Shown: positions 41,980 to 53,654 of the stretch, piece after piece
How the letters are laid out: each line of letters begins with the position of its first letter
Position numbering within the stretch: the stretch's first letter is position 1
Assembly: GCF_025699295.1 (NCBI RefSeq)
Contig: NZ_JAILWB010000010.1
Coordinates: forward strand, 1 to 64,000
Length of the DNA stretch: 64,000 nucleotides
Direction: 5' to 3'
Source of the DNA: Hydrogenophaga sp.
GTDB taxonomy: Bacteria > Pseudomonadota > Gammaproteobacteria > Burkholderiales > Burkholderiaceae_C
The notes under the pieces: model-generated
Seen by the model: only the letters and a program-made list of their open reading frames with translations
Databases searched by the model: none
What the model was told of the DNA's origin: nothing
Position numbers and translations under genes: made by a program

Positions 41980-43922
41980 GCCACCAGGGCTTCGTCGGCG
42001 GGTTCTTCTTCGGGGGCAGCGAGCAGGTGATCGGTCAGCTCGGCCAGCTTGGCGTCGAGCAGATTGAGCTCGGCCTGGTGCGACTGCAGTTCGCGAATGC
42101 GCTCATCCAGGCCTCCGGCGGCCTGCTGGATGCGCGAGACCGCCTCGATGCGGCGGCTGAAGTTGCGACGGCGCTCGCGCAGCTGAGCGTCGAGCTGCGC
42201 GGCAGCGGACTTGTTCCAGAGTTCCACCTCATTGACCGCCGTGTCGTAAACCACCCGCAGCCGGCTCATGAGTGCACGCGCCAGACGTTCGGCAAATTCA
42301 GGCTGCGCGAGTCGCAGCGCGTTGCCAAGACTGAGGTATTGCAGGTGGCTCTTCTCGATGAGGTCGAGGTCCCTGGCGTACTGGCCCAGCCGGGGCGGCG
42401 TAGGTGCCTGCAGGGAAAAGCCGTATTCGGCATTGAGGTTCTTGAAGCTGCCCTCCAGCATGGACTGGATGTCGCCCGCCATGCGATCGGCCTTCGCGAG
42501 GTCGGCGCGCAGGCGATCAAAGGTATGGTCATAGGCGCGACGCACGCCGAGTTTGATGCCGGGCTGCTTCAGGGCTTTGCTCAGCGTCGCCACCTCGGCC
42601 TTGAGGTGCGACGCGCTGAGCATGGCGAACAGGTCCTTGAGCAGGCGCAGATGCACGGAGCGCACAGCCTGGATCTTGGCGCCACTGGCGTCGAAATCGG
42701 CTTGCTCCTGCTCGATGCGCAGGCGCATCTGCTTGATCACGCCGGTGTTCTTGCCACGCAGGCCTTCAAGCTCCTGAATCTGCTCGACCAGGTCGCGCGC
42801 CCGCGTGTGCACCATGCGACCGGTTTCCGTGCGCAGTGCCTGGATGCCATTGGCCACGGCCGCGCCCAGGATCTTGCGGCGCTGCCCCAGCAGGTCTTCG
42901 CCGAGCGCGGTCTCCAGCTCCATCAGGTTGCTCGCGGCGAGCAGTTTCTTGTCGCGGTGCACCTTGGCCAGCAGCCCCTTTTGCGCCGACACCGCCAGCA
43001 CCTGCCGCGGCGACAGGCCCAGGATCTCGGCCGAATCGGTGCGCTGCGATGCGATCTGCAACTGCACCTGCTCAGGTGAACTCAGCGCGTCCCACATGGT
43101 GTCGATCTTGTTGAGCACCACCAGGCGCGACTCGCGCCCCTCGCCCAGCACGGACAAGTGCTGGCGCCAGATCGTCAGGTCTGACTTGGTCACGCCGGTG
43201 TCGGCGGCGAGGATGAACACCACCGCATGGGCCTGGGGCAGCAGGCTCACCGTGAGTTCTGGCTCGGCACCGATGGCATTGAGGCCTGGGGTGTCCAGAA
43301 TCACCAGGCCCTGCTTCAGCAAAGGATGCGCCATGTTGATCAGGGCATGGCGCCACTTCGGCACCTCGATCAAACCATCGGCGCCGGGCAAAGGGTTGTC
43401 CTCGGGCACCTCGTCGTGCCAGAAACCCAGGGCCGCGGCCTCGGCCTGCGAGACGCGGCGCACCTCGGCCACTTTCTCGATGGCGCGCGCCAGCTGCTTG
43501 GGGTTGTTCACGTCGAGGTCGACACGCTCCCATTTGTCCGGCGCATTGCGCCAGTCCAGCAGCGACTGTGGTTGCAGGCGGGTCTCGATGGGTAGCAAGC
43601 GCAGGCAGGGCGGGACTTCCGCGTCGTAGCCGAGCTCGGTCGGGCACATCGTGGTGCGGCCGGCGCTGGCCGGCATGATGCGGCGGCCATAACCAGCAAA
43701 GAACACCGCGTTGATCAGTTCGGACTTGCCTCGCGAGAACTCGGCCACGAAGGCCACCATGATCTTGTCGTTCTTGACCTGCGCATGGAGCTGGTCCAGC
43801 CGCTCGTGCACGCCGGGCTCCATCAGGTCGTGATCGGTCAGCCACTCCGACAGGAGCTTCAGACGCAAGGCGAACTGCTTGCGCCACACACCGTGCTGGT
43901 CAAATTCCTGATTGAAGCTCAT
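41976..43922 (-). CDS. Dynamin-like GTPase
   Basis: 648 residues from ATG 43922. The GTPase domain occupies about residues 45-330: G1 VAEFSRGKSELINAVF, TTMCPTEL, G3 VILDTPGLNA, G4 VVLNKID. Long helical stalk regions follow, with no membrane helix. Bacterial dynamin-like proteins remodel or protect membranes, and some have phage-defence roles. Conserved next to mutY in related genomes as far as recalled. The four-base overlap with mutY suggests one operon. No predicted partner subunit is adjacent. Confidence 0.85.
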   Translation of the reverse strand: MSFNQEFDQHGVWRKQFALRLKLLSEWLTDHDLMEPGVHERLDQLHAQVKNDKIMVAFVAEFSRGKSELINAVFFAGYGRRIMPASAGRTTMCPTELGYDAEVPPCLRLLPIETRLQPQSLLDWRNAPDKWERVDLDVNNPKQLARAIEKVAEVRRVSQAEAAALGFWHDEVPEDNPLPGADGLIEVPKWRHALINMAHPLLKQGLVILDTPGLNAIGAEPELTVSLLPQAHAVVFILAADTGVTKSDLTIWRQHLSVLGEGRESRLVVLNKIDTMWDALSSPEQVQLQIASQRTDSAEILGLSPRQVLAVSAQKGLLAKVHRDKKLLAASNLMELETALGEDLLGQRRKILGAAVANGIQALRTETGRMVHTRARDLVEQIQELEGLRGKNTGVIKQMRLRIEQEQADFDASGAKIQAVRSVHLRLLKDLFAMLSASHLKAEVATLSKALKQPGIKLGVRRAYDHTFDRLRADLAKADRMAGDIQSMLEGSFKNLNAEYGFSLQAPTPPRLGQYARDLDLIEKSHLQYLSLGNALRLAQPEFAERLARALMSRLRVVYDTAVNEVELWNKSAAAQLDAQLRERRRNFSRRIEAVSRIQQAAGGLDERIRELQSHQAELNLLDAKLAELTDHLLAAPEEEPADEALVA

Positions 43923-44034
43923 GGGCCTGATTCTCTGACAATCGGTCAATATAGCATCGGCATGCGGGAGAAAGCTGACCGGTGTTTGAGCCCGACAGCC
44001 GGGCGGCCGCAAGCGTGAACAACCGTTCAGAGCA

Positions 44035-44850
44035 TCATTTCTTCTGACACGAAGGACAGAAAAACGTGGATCGCTGTCCTTGCCGCATCGCCTTGACCGA
44101 TGAACCGCATACCCTGCACGGCAGGCCCTCGCGCCCGTAAACCATGGCGTCGAGTTGAAAGTAGCCGCTCTGCCCCTCGGCACTCGAGAAATCGCGCAAC
44201 GTGCTACCCCCGAGCGACACCGCCCGCTGCAGCACGGAGACGATGGCGCCATGTAAGCGCGCGGCGCGGGGCTTGCTCAGCCGGTCGGCCCGCAGCGCGG
44301 GATGAATGCCCGCCATGAACAGAGCCTCCGAAGCGTAGATGTTGCCCACGCCCACCACGACGTCGCCCATGAGCAGCACTTGCTTGATGGCCGCGCGTCG
44401 CAGCCGCAGCGCGCGGTGAAACTCCAACGGGTCGAAACCGGCCTCCAGGGGCTCCACGCCCAGACCGCCCAGCAGCCGGATCGCGCTGGCGTCGTCCAGC
44501 GAACGCGCGTGCACCACGGCGCCAAAGCGCCGCGGGTCGTGCAGGCGCAGCACGCCCTGGTTGGTCTGCAGTTCGAAGTGGTCGTGCTTGCCGCGCGGCG
44601 GAAGGCTGGGCGCGAACTGCAGACTTCCCGACATGCCCAGATGCACGAGCAGCAGCCCCTGGTCCAGATGTACCAGAAGATACTTGCCGCGGCGCGCCAC
44701 CGAGATCACCTGACGCCCTGCCAGCGCGGCGGGTTCGCAGCCCAGCGGCCAGCGCAGCGGTTTGCCCATCGACAGGGCAAGCACCCGTGCGCCCGCGATG
44801 CGCTCGGCAAAGCTGCGACGGGTGACTTCGACTTCGGGCAATTCGGGCAT
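44035..44850 (-). CDS. mutM: Formamidopyrimidine-DNA glycosylase MutM
   Basis: 271 residues. Excises 8-oxoguanine and opened purines. Pro2-Glu3 at the N-terminus ([12 protein letters not shown]) gives the Schiff-base nucleophile and acid. A C-terminal zinc finger with Cys-X2-Cys (CRVC and CPSC) ends the protein. Together with mutY nearby it forms the GO repair system. Confidence 0.97.
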   Translation of the reverse strand: MPELPEVEVTRRSFAERIAGARVLALSMGKPLRWPLGCEPAALAGRQVISVARRGKYLLVHLDQGLLLVHLGMSGSLQFAPSLPPRGKHDHFELQTNQGVLRLHDPRRFGAVVHARSLDDASAIRLLGGLGVEPLEAGFDPLEFHRALRLRRAAIKQVLLMGDVVVGVGNIYASEALFMAGIHPALRADRLSKPRAARLHGAIVSVLQRAVSLGGSTLRDFSSAEGQSGYFQLDAMVYGREGLPCRVCGSSVKAMRQGQRSTFFCPSCQKK

Positions 44851-44941
44851 GGTGGCGGATTTCGTGCACAGGGCCGGAACGACGGTACGGTCTTCGGATC
44901 ACACCGCGATGCCCGTCATTTCCACCCATTATCATGAGCCG

Positions 44942-46723
44942 ATGAACACCTTGCACCGCACCGCCACCCTGGTCTTGCTGGGCCTGGCCTTCGGCGCGGC
45001 GGCACAGCCCACGTCGCCCAGCGCGCCTGCCACCAGCACAACCGCAGCGGCCTCGCCAGCAGGTGAACCTGCCGTGGAGAACTCCGACCTGAACGCGCCG
45101 CTGTTCTACCAGTTGCTGCTGGGCGAGATCAACGTGGTGGGAGGCGAACCGGGCGCGGGCTACTCGCTGCTGCTGGATGCCGCGCGCAAGCGCAAGGACC
45201 CTGATCTCTACCGCCGCGCGGTCGACGTGGCCCTGCAGGCCCGCTCGGGCGAAGCGGCGCTGACCGCCGCCCGCGCCTGGGCCCAGGAGTTGCCTTCGAG
45301 CCCGCAGGCCAACCGTTTCGTGCTGCAGATCCTGCTGGCGCTCAACCGCGTCGCGGAGACGACCCCCGTGCTGCAGGCCATCCTGCAGGCGAGCCCGGTG
45401 ATCGAGCGCAACGACACCATCAACGCCATCCCGCAAACCTATGGCCGGGTGACCGACAAGGCCCTCGCTGCCACCGTGGTGCGCGAAGCCCTTGAGCCCT
45501 CGCTCAAGCAGCCTTTTCACGCCGCGGCGGCATGGACCACGCTCGGTCGTATGGAGCTCGCGCAAGACCGGTTGCCTCAGGCACTGGCCGCTGCGCGCAA
45601 AGGGCACGGCATCGACCCCGCTTCGCCTTTCCCCGCACTGCTGGCACTGGAGTTGATGGAGCGGGGACAAGCCGACGCGGAAGTGCTGGTGCGCGAGCAT
45701 CTGCAGGCGAACACGACGCAGTCACCCAGCAACTTCGCCGTGCCGCTGGCCTATGCCCGCATCCTGGTCGACCTGCAGCGCAACAGCGACGCGCGCACCC
45801 AGCTCGAGTCCCTCACCACGCGCCAGCCCGAGCAGGCCGAGCCCTGGTTGCTGCTGGGTTCGCTGCAGCTCCAGGACAACGCCCTGCCACAGGCAGGCGC
45901 CTCACTGCAGAAGTACATGGCGCTGGCGCGCCAGGCTGGCGACGAGCGCTCGGCCCGCAGCCTCACGCAGGCCTATCTGCTGATGGCCCAGATTGCAGAA
46001 CAGCAACAGGACTTTCCGACCGCCAACGCCTGGCTGGACCGTATCGAGAACGTCGACGACATCCTGGCAGCCCAGATGCGGCGAGCCTCTCTGCTGGCCC
46101 GGCAGGGGCAGATGGACAAGGCCCGCGAGCTGCTGCGCAGCCAGCCCGAGCGCCGGCCCGAGGACGCCCGGCTCAAACTCGTGGCCGAGGCCCAGTTGCT
46201 GCGGGATTTCAAGAACTGGCAGCAATCCTACGAGGTGTACAGCGAAGCCGCCGCCCGCTTCCCTCAGGACACGGACCTGATCTACGACCAGGCCATGATG
46301 GCCGAGAAGGCCGGCAAGCTGGTGGACATGGAGCGCCTGCTGCGCCAGCTGATTGCCGCCAAACCCGACCACCACCATGCTTACAACGCTCTGGGCTATT
46401 CGCTGGCCGATCGCAACCTGCGCCTGCCCGAGGCCAGGCAACTGATCGAAAAGGCGATCTCTCTGGCACCGGGCGACGCCTACATCCAGGACAGTCTGGG
46501 CTGGGTCGAATTCCGCATGGGCAACACGGTGCAGGCGCTGACCATCCTGCAGGGTGCATATGGCAAGCGGCCCGATCCGGAAATTGCGGCGCATCTCGGC
46601 GAGGTGCTCTGGACCACGGGTCAGCGCGAGCAGGCCCTGAAGATCTGGCGCGAAGGCCTGCTGCTCTCCGCCGACAATGAAACGCTGCAGGAAACCTTGA
46701 AGCGCCTGCAAGTGCAGCCATGA
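44942..46723 (+). CDS. Exported TPR-repeat protein
   Basis: 593 residues from ATG 44942 (an earlier ATG at 44762 would overlap mutM antisense). A signal peptide MNTLHRTATLVLLGLAFGAA with cleavage near AQP is followed by tetratricopeptide-type helical repeats through most of the protein (for example PWLLLGSLQLQDNALPQAG and AYNALGYSLADRNLRLPEA). Likely periplasmic or envelope-attached scaffold. Its stop overlaps the lolB start by 4 bp, and the pair plus ispE is conserved in betaproteobacteria. Confidence 0.88.
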   Translation: MNTLHRTATLVLLGLAFGAAAQPTSPSAPATSTTAAASPAGEPAVENSDLNAPLFYQLLLGEINVVGGEPGAGYSLLLDAARKRKDPDLYRRAVDVALQARSGEAALTAARAWAQELPSSPQANRFVLQILLALNRVAETTPVLQAILQASPVIERNDTINAIPQTYGRVTDKALAATVVREALEPSLKQPFHAAAAWTTLGRMELAQDRLPQALAAARKGHGIDPASPFPALLALELMERGQADAEVLVREHLQANTTQSPSNFAVPLAYARILVDLQRNSDARTQLESLTTRQPEQAEPWLLLGSLQLQDNALPQAGASLQKYMALARQAGDERSARSLTQAYLLMAQIAEQQQDFPTANAWLDRIENVDDILAAQMRRASLLARQGQMDKARELLRSQPERRPEDARLKLVAEAQLLRDFKNWQQSYEVYSEAAARFPQDTDLIYDQAMMAEKAGKLVDMERLLRQLIAAKPDHHHAYNALGYSLADRNLRLPEARQLIEKAISLAPGDAYIQDSLGWVEFRMGNTVQALTILQGAYGKRPDPEIAAHLGEVLWTTGQREQALKIWREGLLLSADNETLQETLKRLQVQP

Positions 46724-47220
46724 GCCCGCATGCCTGGCGCGGCCTGCGCAGCTTTGGCTGCGTCCTGGCAATGGCTTCGCTGCTCACGGCTTGCGCCACC
46801 CGCCATCCCATGGAGTCCAGTGGCGAGGCGGTCTGGATCGGCCGCCTGTCCCTGCAGGTGGACAGCACACCACCCCAGTCGTTCTCATCCGCCTTCGACC
46901 TGCGCGGCGCTCCCTCGGCGGGCGAGCTGCAGTTGAGCTCCCCCTTGGGCAATACCCTGGCCACCGTGGTCTGGACACCCCGCAGCGCCGAGATGCGCCA
47001 GGGCGCCCAGATCACCCGCCGCGGCAGCCTGGATGAACTCACCACCGAACTCAGTGGCACGGCGGTTCCGGTGGCCGCGCTGTTCGGCTGGCTGCGCGGC
47101 GAGCAGGGTGACGTGCCCGGCTGGCAGGCAGATCTGTCGCGCCAGCCGCAGGGGCGCATCACGGCGCGGCGCTCCTCCCCCTTGCCCACCGCCGAACTGC
47201 GCGTGATCTTCCAGCCATGA
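46720..47220 (+). CDS. lolB: Outer-membrane lipoprotein LolB
   Basis: 166 residues. LolB takes lipoproteins from LolA and inserts them in the outer membrane. Lipobox LLTAC ends the signal peptide (residues 21-25), then the GRLSLQVD strand region. Overlaps the TPR gene and ispE by 4 bp each. Confidence 0.9.
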   Translation: MSPHAWRGLRSFGCVLAMASLLTACATRHPMESSGEAVWIGRLSLQVDSTPPQSFSSAFDLRGAPSAGELQLSSPLGNTLATVVWTPRSAEMRQGAQITRRGSLDELTTELSGTAVPVAALFGWLRGEQGDVPGWQADLSRQPQGRITARRSSPLPTAELRVIFQP

Positions 47221-48113
47221 CGCTGGCCATCCCCTTGCGCCGCCTGTCGGACGTGCCGGCACCCGCGAAGCTCAACCTGTTCCTGCACATCACCGGCCGT
47301 CGCGGCGATGGCTACCACCTGCTGCAGTCGGTCTTCATGCTGGTGGACTGGAGCGACCGGTTGCATTTCGAGCGCCGCGACGACGGTGACGTCAGCCGTG
47401 AAGACCTCACGCCCGGCCTGTTGCCGGCCGAAGACCTCTCGGTGCGCGCGGCGCGCGCGCTGCAACAGGCCACTGGTTGCCAGTTGGGGGTGCACATCGG
47501 TCTGGAGAAGCACCTGCCAGCCGAGGCCGGCATGGGCGGCGGCTCGTCGGACGCGGCCAGCACCCTGCTGGCGCTCAACCGCCTCTGGAACCTGGGCCTG
47601 AACCGCGCGCAGCTGGCCGCCATTGGCCTGCAACTCGGTGCCGACGTGCCGTTCTTCATCGGCGGGCGCAACGCCTGGGTCGAAGGCGTGGGCGAGCAGC
47701 TCACCCCGGTGGAGCTGCCACCAGCGCGTTTCATCGTGGTCAAGCCGCCCGTTGGCGCCTCCACGCAACGCATCTTCAGTGCGCCAGAGCTCAAGCGGGA
47801 CACAAAAACTGCTACAATCCAAGGCTTTGCTGCAAACGACTCGCGAGAGGGTCCGGTGCTCGATCTCCAGAAAATTCTGGCCTTCGCGCACAACGACCTT
47901 CAGCCCGTGGCGCAGGCGCTGTGCCCCGAAATGGGGCGGTGCATTCAATGGCTCGATGGCCAGGGATTGCAGGGGCGCATGACCGGATCGGGCACCGCCG
48001 TATTTGCGCATCTGCCGCAGACCACGAACCTGGCGGGCGCCCCCGGCGACTGGACGGTTCGCGAATGCAGCAACATGGATGCCCATCCATTGCTCGACTG
48101 GTGCTCCGATTAG
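47217..48113 (+). CDS. ispE: 4-diphosphocytidyl-2-C-methyl-D-erythritol kinase
   Basis: 298 residues. MEP-pathway GHMP kinase. APAKLNLFLHITGRRGDGYH at the N-terminus and PAEAGMGGGSSDAASTL, the ATP-binding loop, are diagnostic. Full length. Translationally coupled to lolB by a 4-bp overlap; tRNA-Gln follows after 91 bp. Confidence 0.96.
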   Translation: MTLAIPLRRLSDVPAPAKLNLFLHITGRRGDGYHLLQSVFMLVDWSDRLHFERRDDGDVSREDLTPGLLPAEDLSVRAARALQQATGCQLGVHIGLEKHLPAEAGMGGGSSDAASTLLALNRLWNLGLNRAQLAAIGLQLGADVPFFIGGRNAWVEGVGEQLTPVELPPARFIVVKPPVGASTQRIFSAPELKRDTKTATIQGFAANDSREGPVLDLQKILAFAHNDLQPVAQALCPEMGRCIQWLDGQGLQGRMTGSGTAVFAHLPQTTNLAGAPGDWTVRECSNMDAHPLLDWCSD

Positions 48114-48204
48114 AATCGGCAGCGCACAGCCCGGGGCAGTGGTTGTGCAACCTGCGACGTTTTTGGTGGGTCGTCTGGCTTAGCGCCGAACGATCGACCT
48201 GCGT

Positions 48205-48281
48205 AGGGGAGTCGCCAAGTTGGTAAAGGCACTGGATTTTGATTCCAGCATGCGAGGGTTCGAGTCCTTCCTCCCCTGCCA
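48205..48281 (+). tRNA. tRNA-Gln(UUG)
   Basis: 77 nt with encoded CCA. Acceptor AGGGGAG/CTCCCCT, anticodon stem CTGGA/TCCAG with loop TTTTGAT (anticodon TTG), T arm GAGGG-TTCGAGT-CCTTC. Found between ispE and prs, a conserved position in beta- and gammaproteobacteria. Confidence 0.97.
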
Positions 48282-48309
48282 CCCGTTCAACCGAAACACG
48301 TACCGGAAC

Positions 48310-48333
48310 GGCCATCCCGGATGGCCTTTTTTT
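48310..48333 (+). terminator. Intrinsic terminator after tRNA-Gln
   Basis: GGCCATC/GATGGCC stem, CCG loop, then seven T. It lies 28 bp after the tRNA and 45 bp before prs. Confidence 0.88.
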
Positions 48334-48377
48334 GACGGTGATCCCCTGGGGCCGTCGTTCTTACCGCTGGAACCACC

Positions 48378-49352
48378 ATGCAAGTTCAGCCCCCGGATTT
48401 CATGATCTTCACCGGCAATGCCAATCCGGTGCTTGCCTCCGAGATTGCCCAACACCTCGGCACCCAGTTGGGTGCCGCCAATGTGGGCCGCTTCTCAGAT
48501 GGTGAAGTCACGGTGGAGATCACGCAGAACGTGCGTGCGCGCCATGTGTTCGTGCTCCAGTCCACCTGCTCGCCGACCAACGAGAACCTGATGGAACTGC
48601 TCATCATGGTCGACGCGCTCAAGCGCGCCTCGGCCGAGCGCATTTCCGCGGTCATCCCCTATTTCGGCTATGCCCGCCAGGACCGCCGTCCGCGCTCGAG
48701 CCGCGTGCCGATCAGCGCCAAGGTGGTGGCCAACATGCTGCAGACCGTGGGCGTGAACCGCGTTCTGACCATGGACCTGCACGCCGACCAGATCCAGGGC
48801 TTTTTCGATATCCCGGTCGACAACATCTACGCCTCGCCGGTGCTGCTGGGCGATCTGCGCCAGAAGAACTACCCCGACGTGCTCATCGTCTCTCCCGACG
48901 TGGGTGGCGTGGTGCGCGCCCGTGCGCTTGCCAAGCAGCTCAACTGCGACATGGCCATCATCGACAAGCGCCGCCCCAAGGCCAACGTGTCGGAAGTGAT
49001 GCACGTCATCGGCGACATCGAGGGCCGCAACTGCGTGATCATGGATGACATGATCGACACCGCAGGCACACTGGTCAAAGCCGCCGAGGTGCTCAAGGAG
49101 CGTGGCGCGAAGAACGTGTATGCGTATTGCACGCACCCCATCTTCTCGGGCCCGGCCATCGAACGCATTGCCAAGGGCAACGCCCTTGACGAGGTGGTGG
49201 TGACGAACACCATCCCCCTGTCGCAGGCCGCGCAGGCCTGCTCCAAGATTCGCCAGCTCTCCGTGGCACCGCTGATGGCCGAGACCATCGCGCGCATTGC
49301 CTCGGGTGAGTCGGTCATGAGTTTGTTTGCCGATCAGGACAACCTCTTCTGA
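48378..49352 (+). CDS. prs: Ribose-phosphate pyrophosphokinase
   Basis: 324 residues. Makes PRPP from ribose 5-phosphate and [21 protein letters not shown] start, [20 protein letters not shown] flexible catalytic loop and [14 protein letters not shown], the PRPP loop. Full length. rplY starts 102 bp downstream. Confidence 0.97.
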   Translation: MQVQPPDFMIFTGNANPVLASEIAQHLGTQLGAANVGRFSDGEVTVEITQNVRARHVFVLQSTCSPTNENLMELLIMVDALKRASAERISAVIPYFGYARQDRRPRSSRVPISAKVVANMLQTVGVNRVLTMDLHADQIQGFFDIPVDNIYASPVLLGDLRQKNYPDVLIVSPDVGGVVRARALAKQLNCDMAIIDKRRPKANVSEVMHVIGDIEGRNCVIMDDMIDTAGTLVKAAEVLKERGAKNVYAYCTHPIFSGPAIERIAKGNALDEVVVTNTIPLSQAAQACSKIRQLSVAPLMAETIARIASGESVMSLFADQDNLF

Positions 49353-49454
49353 GAAGAGACTGACGGCAGCAAAAAGCGGGCGGCCTCCATGGTGGGGGCG
49401 GCTCTTTTGAAACAGAGGCGTTCTGGTCGCGGAACCCCTCCATCGGAGAATGTC

Positions 49455-50087
49455 ATGCAATTTGTCGCTTTTGAGCGCGCCAAGCAGGGTACGGGTGCGA
49501 GCCGCCGTCTGCGCAACACCGGTCGCGCGCCCGGTATCGTTTTCGGCGGTGAGACGCCTGCCGCCACGATCGAACTCGATCACAACGCCCTGTGGCACGC
49601 CCTGAAGAAGGAAGCGTTCCACTCGTCCATCCTCGACATGGAACTGGCCGGCAAGGTACAGAAGGTGTTGCTGCGCGACGTGCAGTACCACCCGTACAAG
49701 CCGCAAGTGCTGCACGTGGATTTCCAGCGAGTGGACGAAAAGACCCGCCTGCGCAAGAAGGTGCCGCTGCACTTTGTCAACGCCGAGAACTCGCCTGCCG
49801 TGAAGATCGACAAGTGTGTGATCAGCCACGTGATGAACGACATCGAAATCGAATGCCTGGCCACGCAGTTGCCCGAGAACATCGAGGTCGACCTGGGTGA
49901 AGTCGTCAAGGGCGCCACCGTGCACACTGGCGACATCAAGCTCGCCAAGGGCATCAAGCTGGTCATGCATGGCCGCAAGAACCTCACCGTCGCCACCGTG
50001 GTCGAGCCGGTGGAAGAAGTGGTGGCAGCCCCCGTGGTCGCCGCCGTGGACGACAAGAAGGCAGCCAAGGGCAAGGGCAAGAAGTAA
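49455..50087 (+). CDS. rplY: Large-subunit ribosomal protein bL25, CTC form
   Basis: 210 residues from ATG 49455 (an upstream in-frame ATG, 49389, gives unrelated sequence). The N-terminal L25 domain is [20 protein letters not shown]; a C-terminal CTC-type beta domain follows and ends in a Lys/Ala/Gly tail. Binds 5S rRNA. prs-rplY-pth is the standard order. Confidence 0.95.
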   Translation: MQFVAFERAKQGTGASRRLRNTGRAPGIVFGGETPAATIELDHNALWHALKKEAFHSSILDMELAGKVQKVLLRDVQYHPYKPQVLHVDFQRVDEKTRLRKKVPLHFVNAENSPAVKIDKCVISHVMNDIEIECLATQLPENIEVDLGEVVKGATVHTGDIKLAKGIKLVMHGRKNLTVATVVEPVEEVVAAPVVAAVDDKKAAKGKGKK

Positions 50088-50165
50088 TCTCGCCGTGTGT
50101 TCCTGATTGACGGCCCGCCCTGTGCGGGCCGTTCTGCTTTTGACGCTGCACCGATAATTCCAGCC

Positions 50166-51603
<1,438 letters not shown>

Positions 51604-51639
51604 GCGGAAGATTATGCGCGAGGGGCCCGCAGGCCGGCC

Positions 51640-52257
51640 TCACTGGGGCGGCAATGGCCGCAACAGGTGAAAGGCCACCGCGCCGGCCTTGCCCTGGCGG
51701 TGCAACTGCAGTCCGAGCCGGGCCAGTTCGTCGTCGCCCCAGGGCCGGGGCGCTTCGAGGTAGATGAGGCCGTCCTCGCGCACCGCCTGGCGCGCCGCAG
51801 CCAGCGCCGCGAAGTACAGGGCCTCGTTCTGGCCCTCCCCAAAAGGCGGGTCGAGGAAGACCACATCCCAGCCCTGCCCGACACGCTGGCGCAGCGCGGC
51901 CACGCCGTCGCCGCGCTCGATGCGCACGCCGGCGGCCTTGAGCTGGGTCGTGATGCGGCCGAGGTTCGCCAGCAGCGCGCCGTCCTGTTCGACCAGCACG
52001 ACCTCGGCGGCGCCGCGCGAGGCCGCCTCAAGGCCCAGCGCGCCCGTGCCCGCAAAAGCGTCAATGCAGCGCCAGCCACCCAGGTCCTGGCCCAGCCAGT
52101 TGAACAGCGTCTCACGCACGCGCGAAGGGGTCGGGCGCAGTCCCGGGCGGTCGGCCACGGGCAGTTTGGTGCGCTTCCAGAGGCCGCCGATGATGCGCAC
52201 CTCGTGCGGGGCACTGGCGGCGGCTCGGGCTGTGGAGGCTGCGGCAGGCTTTTTCAT
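51640..52257 (-). CDS. rsmD: 16S rRNA (guanine-N2)-methyltransferase RsmD
   Basis: 205 residues from ATG 52257. It methylates G966 of 16S rRNA. SAM-binding loop DAFAGTGALGLEAASRGA and catalytic FLDPPFG motif. Alanine-rich N-terminal lead. Precedes coaD as in many proteobacteria. The same frame is open far upstream but that part is antisense to the M16 gene. Confidence 0.93.
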   Translation of the reverse strand: MKKPAAASTARAAASAPHEVRIIGGLWKRTKLPVADRPGLRPTPSRVRETLFNWLGQDLGGWRCIDAFAGTGALGLEAASRGAAEVVLVEQDGALLANLGRITTQLKAAGVRIERGDGVAALRQRVGQGWDVVFLDPPFGEGQNEALYFAALAAARQAVREDGLIYLEAPRPWGDDELARLGLQLHRQGKAGAVAFHLLRPLPPQ

Positions 52258-52295
52258 GGCTGCGAGCTTACGCGAGCCGTGTGACCGCGGTGCGC

Positions 52296-53654
52296 TCAGG
52301 GTTGCGCGCCGACCACCACAGTGACCATGCGATCGGGCTGCAGCACCCGCGCGAACGCACGGCGGATATCGGCCGCGCTGACCTGTTCCACCCGCTGCGT
52401 CCAGGTGTCGAGGTAGTCCAGCGGCAGACCATTCCAGGCGATGTTGGCGACGTTGTCGAGCAGCTTGCGGTTGCTGTCGATGCGCAGCGCAAAGCCGTTG
52501 ACCAGGAACTCCCTGGCCGCGCGCACTTCGGTCTCGGTCGGCCCTTGCTCGACGAAGCGGCGCAGCACGCCGCGCGCCACGTCCACCGCCTTCGCCGCCT
52601 GGTCGGGTCGGGTGGTCAGGCCGATCTGGAACGCGCCGGCGTGCCGGCCCGGTGAAAAGTAGCTGTACACGCTGTAGCTCAGACCGCGCTTCTCGCGCAC
52701 TTCGGTGGTCAGGCGCGATACGAATCCGCCCCCACCCAGGATGTAGTTGCCCACGAACAGGGGGAAGAAATCGGGATCGTCGCGCGCAACGCCGGGCTGA
52801 CCGATCAGCACCTGGGCCTGCGCGGCCGCGAACGGAATGCGCTCGTCCACCGCTTGCGCGAGCGGTTGCACGGCAGGCATATCGGGCAACGGGGCGCAAC
52901 CATGGGGAGCGACCGCCAACACCAGCTGATCGACGATGCGGGTGGCGCGGGCGCGATCGATCGCGCCGACCAGCACCACCTGCGCGCGACACGCCACCAC
53001 GTGGCGGCGGAAGAAGGCCTGCATGTCGGCCACCTCGATGGCGTTGAGGCTGGCGGCGTCGGTCTGGTATCCATAGGGATGGTCGCCGTACACCGCGCGG
53101 GCAAAGCGCCTGCTCGCGATCGTGCCGGGGCGGTTTTCCGCCTCCTTGAGCGCCGCCAGCATGCGTTCGCGGTCACGTTGCCACACACGCACGGGCCAGG
53201 CCGGCGCGGACAGCTGGCGCGCCGCCAGCGCCACGGCGCGCTCCAGCAGATCGGGTTCGGTCAGGCTGCGCAGGCTGACGCTGAAACGGTCGCTGCTCAC
53301 CTGGGCGCCGAACTGCGCACCCAGATCGAGCCAGGCCTCGCTGAGCTGGTTCTCGTCCAGCGCGGGCAGATCGCCCAGGGCCCGGACCCCGCCCGAGAGA
53401 AGCCCCGCCGTGGCACTCGCCAGACCCGCCTGCGCGGCGGGATCGCGGCGGCTGCCACCGTCGAAGTCCATCTGCACATCGAGCATCGGGATGGATGGAC
53501 TCGCCACGAGGTAAACCCGCGCGCCGCTGGCATGCGTCCAGCGTTCGATGGGTATGGCCGCGCGCGCCGGCACCGCCAGCAACAGCGCGGCCAGCAGCAA
53601 CAGCCCCCACGCCAGCGACGGTGCGTGGAACCCCCGGAACATGCAACGGCTCAT
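52296..53654 (-). CDS. M16 peptidase-like protein without the zinc motif (partner subunit)
   Basis: 452 residues. A signal peptide (LAWGLLLLAALLLAVPARA) leads into an M16 fold, but the HxxEH zinc motif is absent. Conserved C-terminal REKRGLSYSVYSYFSPG supplies the Arg-Tyr pair of inactive partner subunits. It is the second of two overlapping M16 genes; the upstream one carries HALEH. They likely form a heterodimer in the periplasm. Confidence 0.9.
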   Translation of the reverse strand: MSRCMFRGFHAPSLAWGLLLLAALLLAVPARAAIPIERWTHASGARVYLVASPSIPMLDVQMDFDGGSRRDPAAQAGLASATAGLLSGGVRALGDLPALDENQLSEAWLDLGAQFGAQVSSDRFSVSLRSLTEPDLLERAVALAARQLSAPAWPVRVWQRDRERMLAALKEAENRPGTIASRRFARAVYGDHPYGYQTDAASLNAIEVADMQAFFRRHVVACRAQVVLVGAIDRARATRIVDQLVLAVAPHGCAPLPDMPAVQPLAQAVDERIPFAAAQAQVLIGQPGVARDDPDFFPLFVGNYILGGGGFVSRLTTEVREKRGLSYSVYSYFSPGRHAGAFQIGLTTRPDQAAKAVDVARGVLRRFVEQGPTETEVRAAREFLVNGFALRIDSNRKLLDNVANIAWNGLPLDYLDTWTQRVEQVSAADIRRAFARVLQPDRMVTVVVGAQP

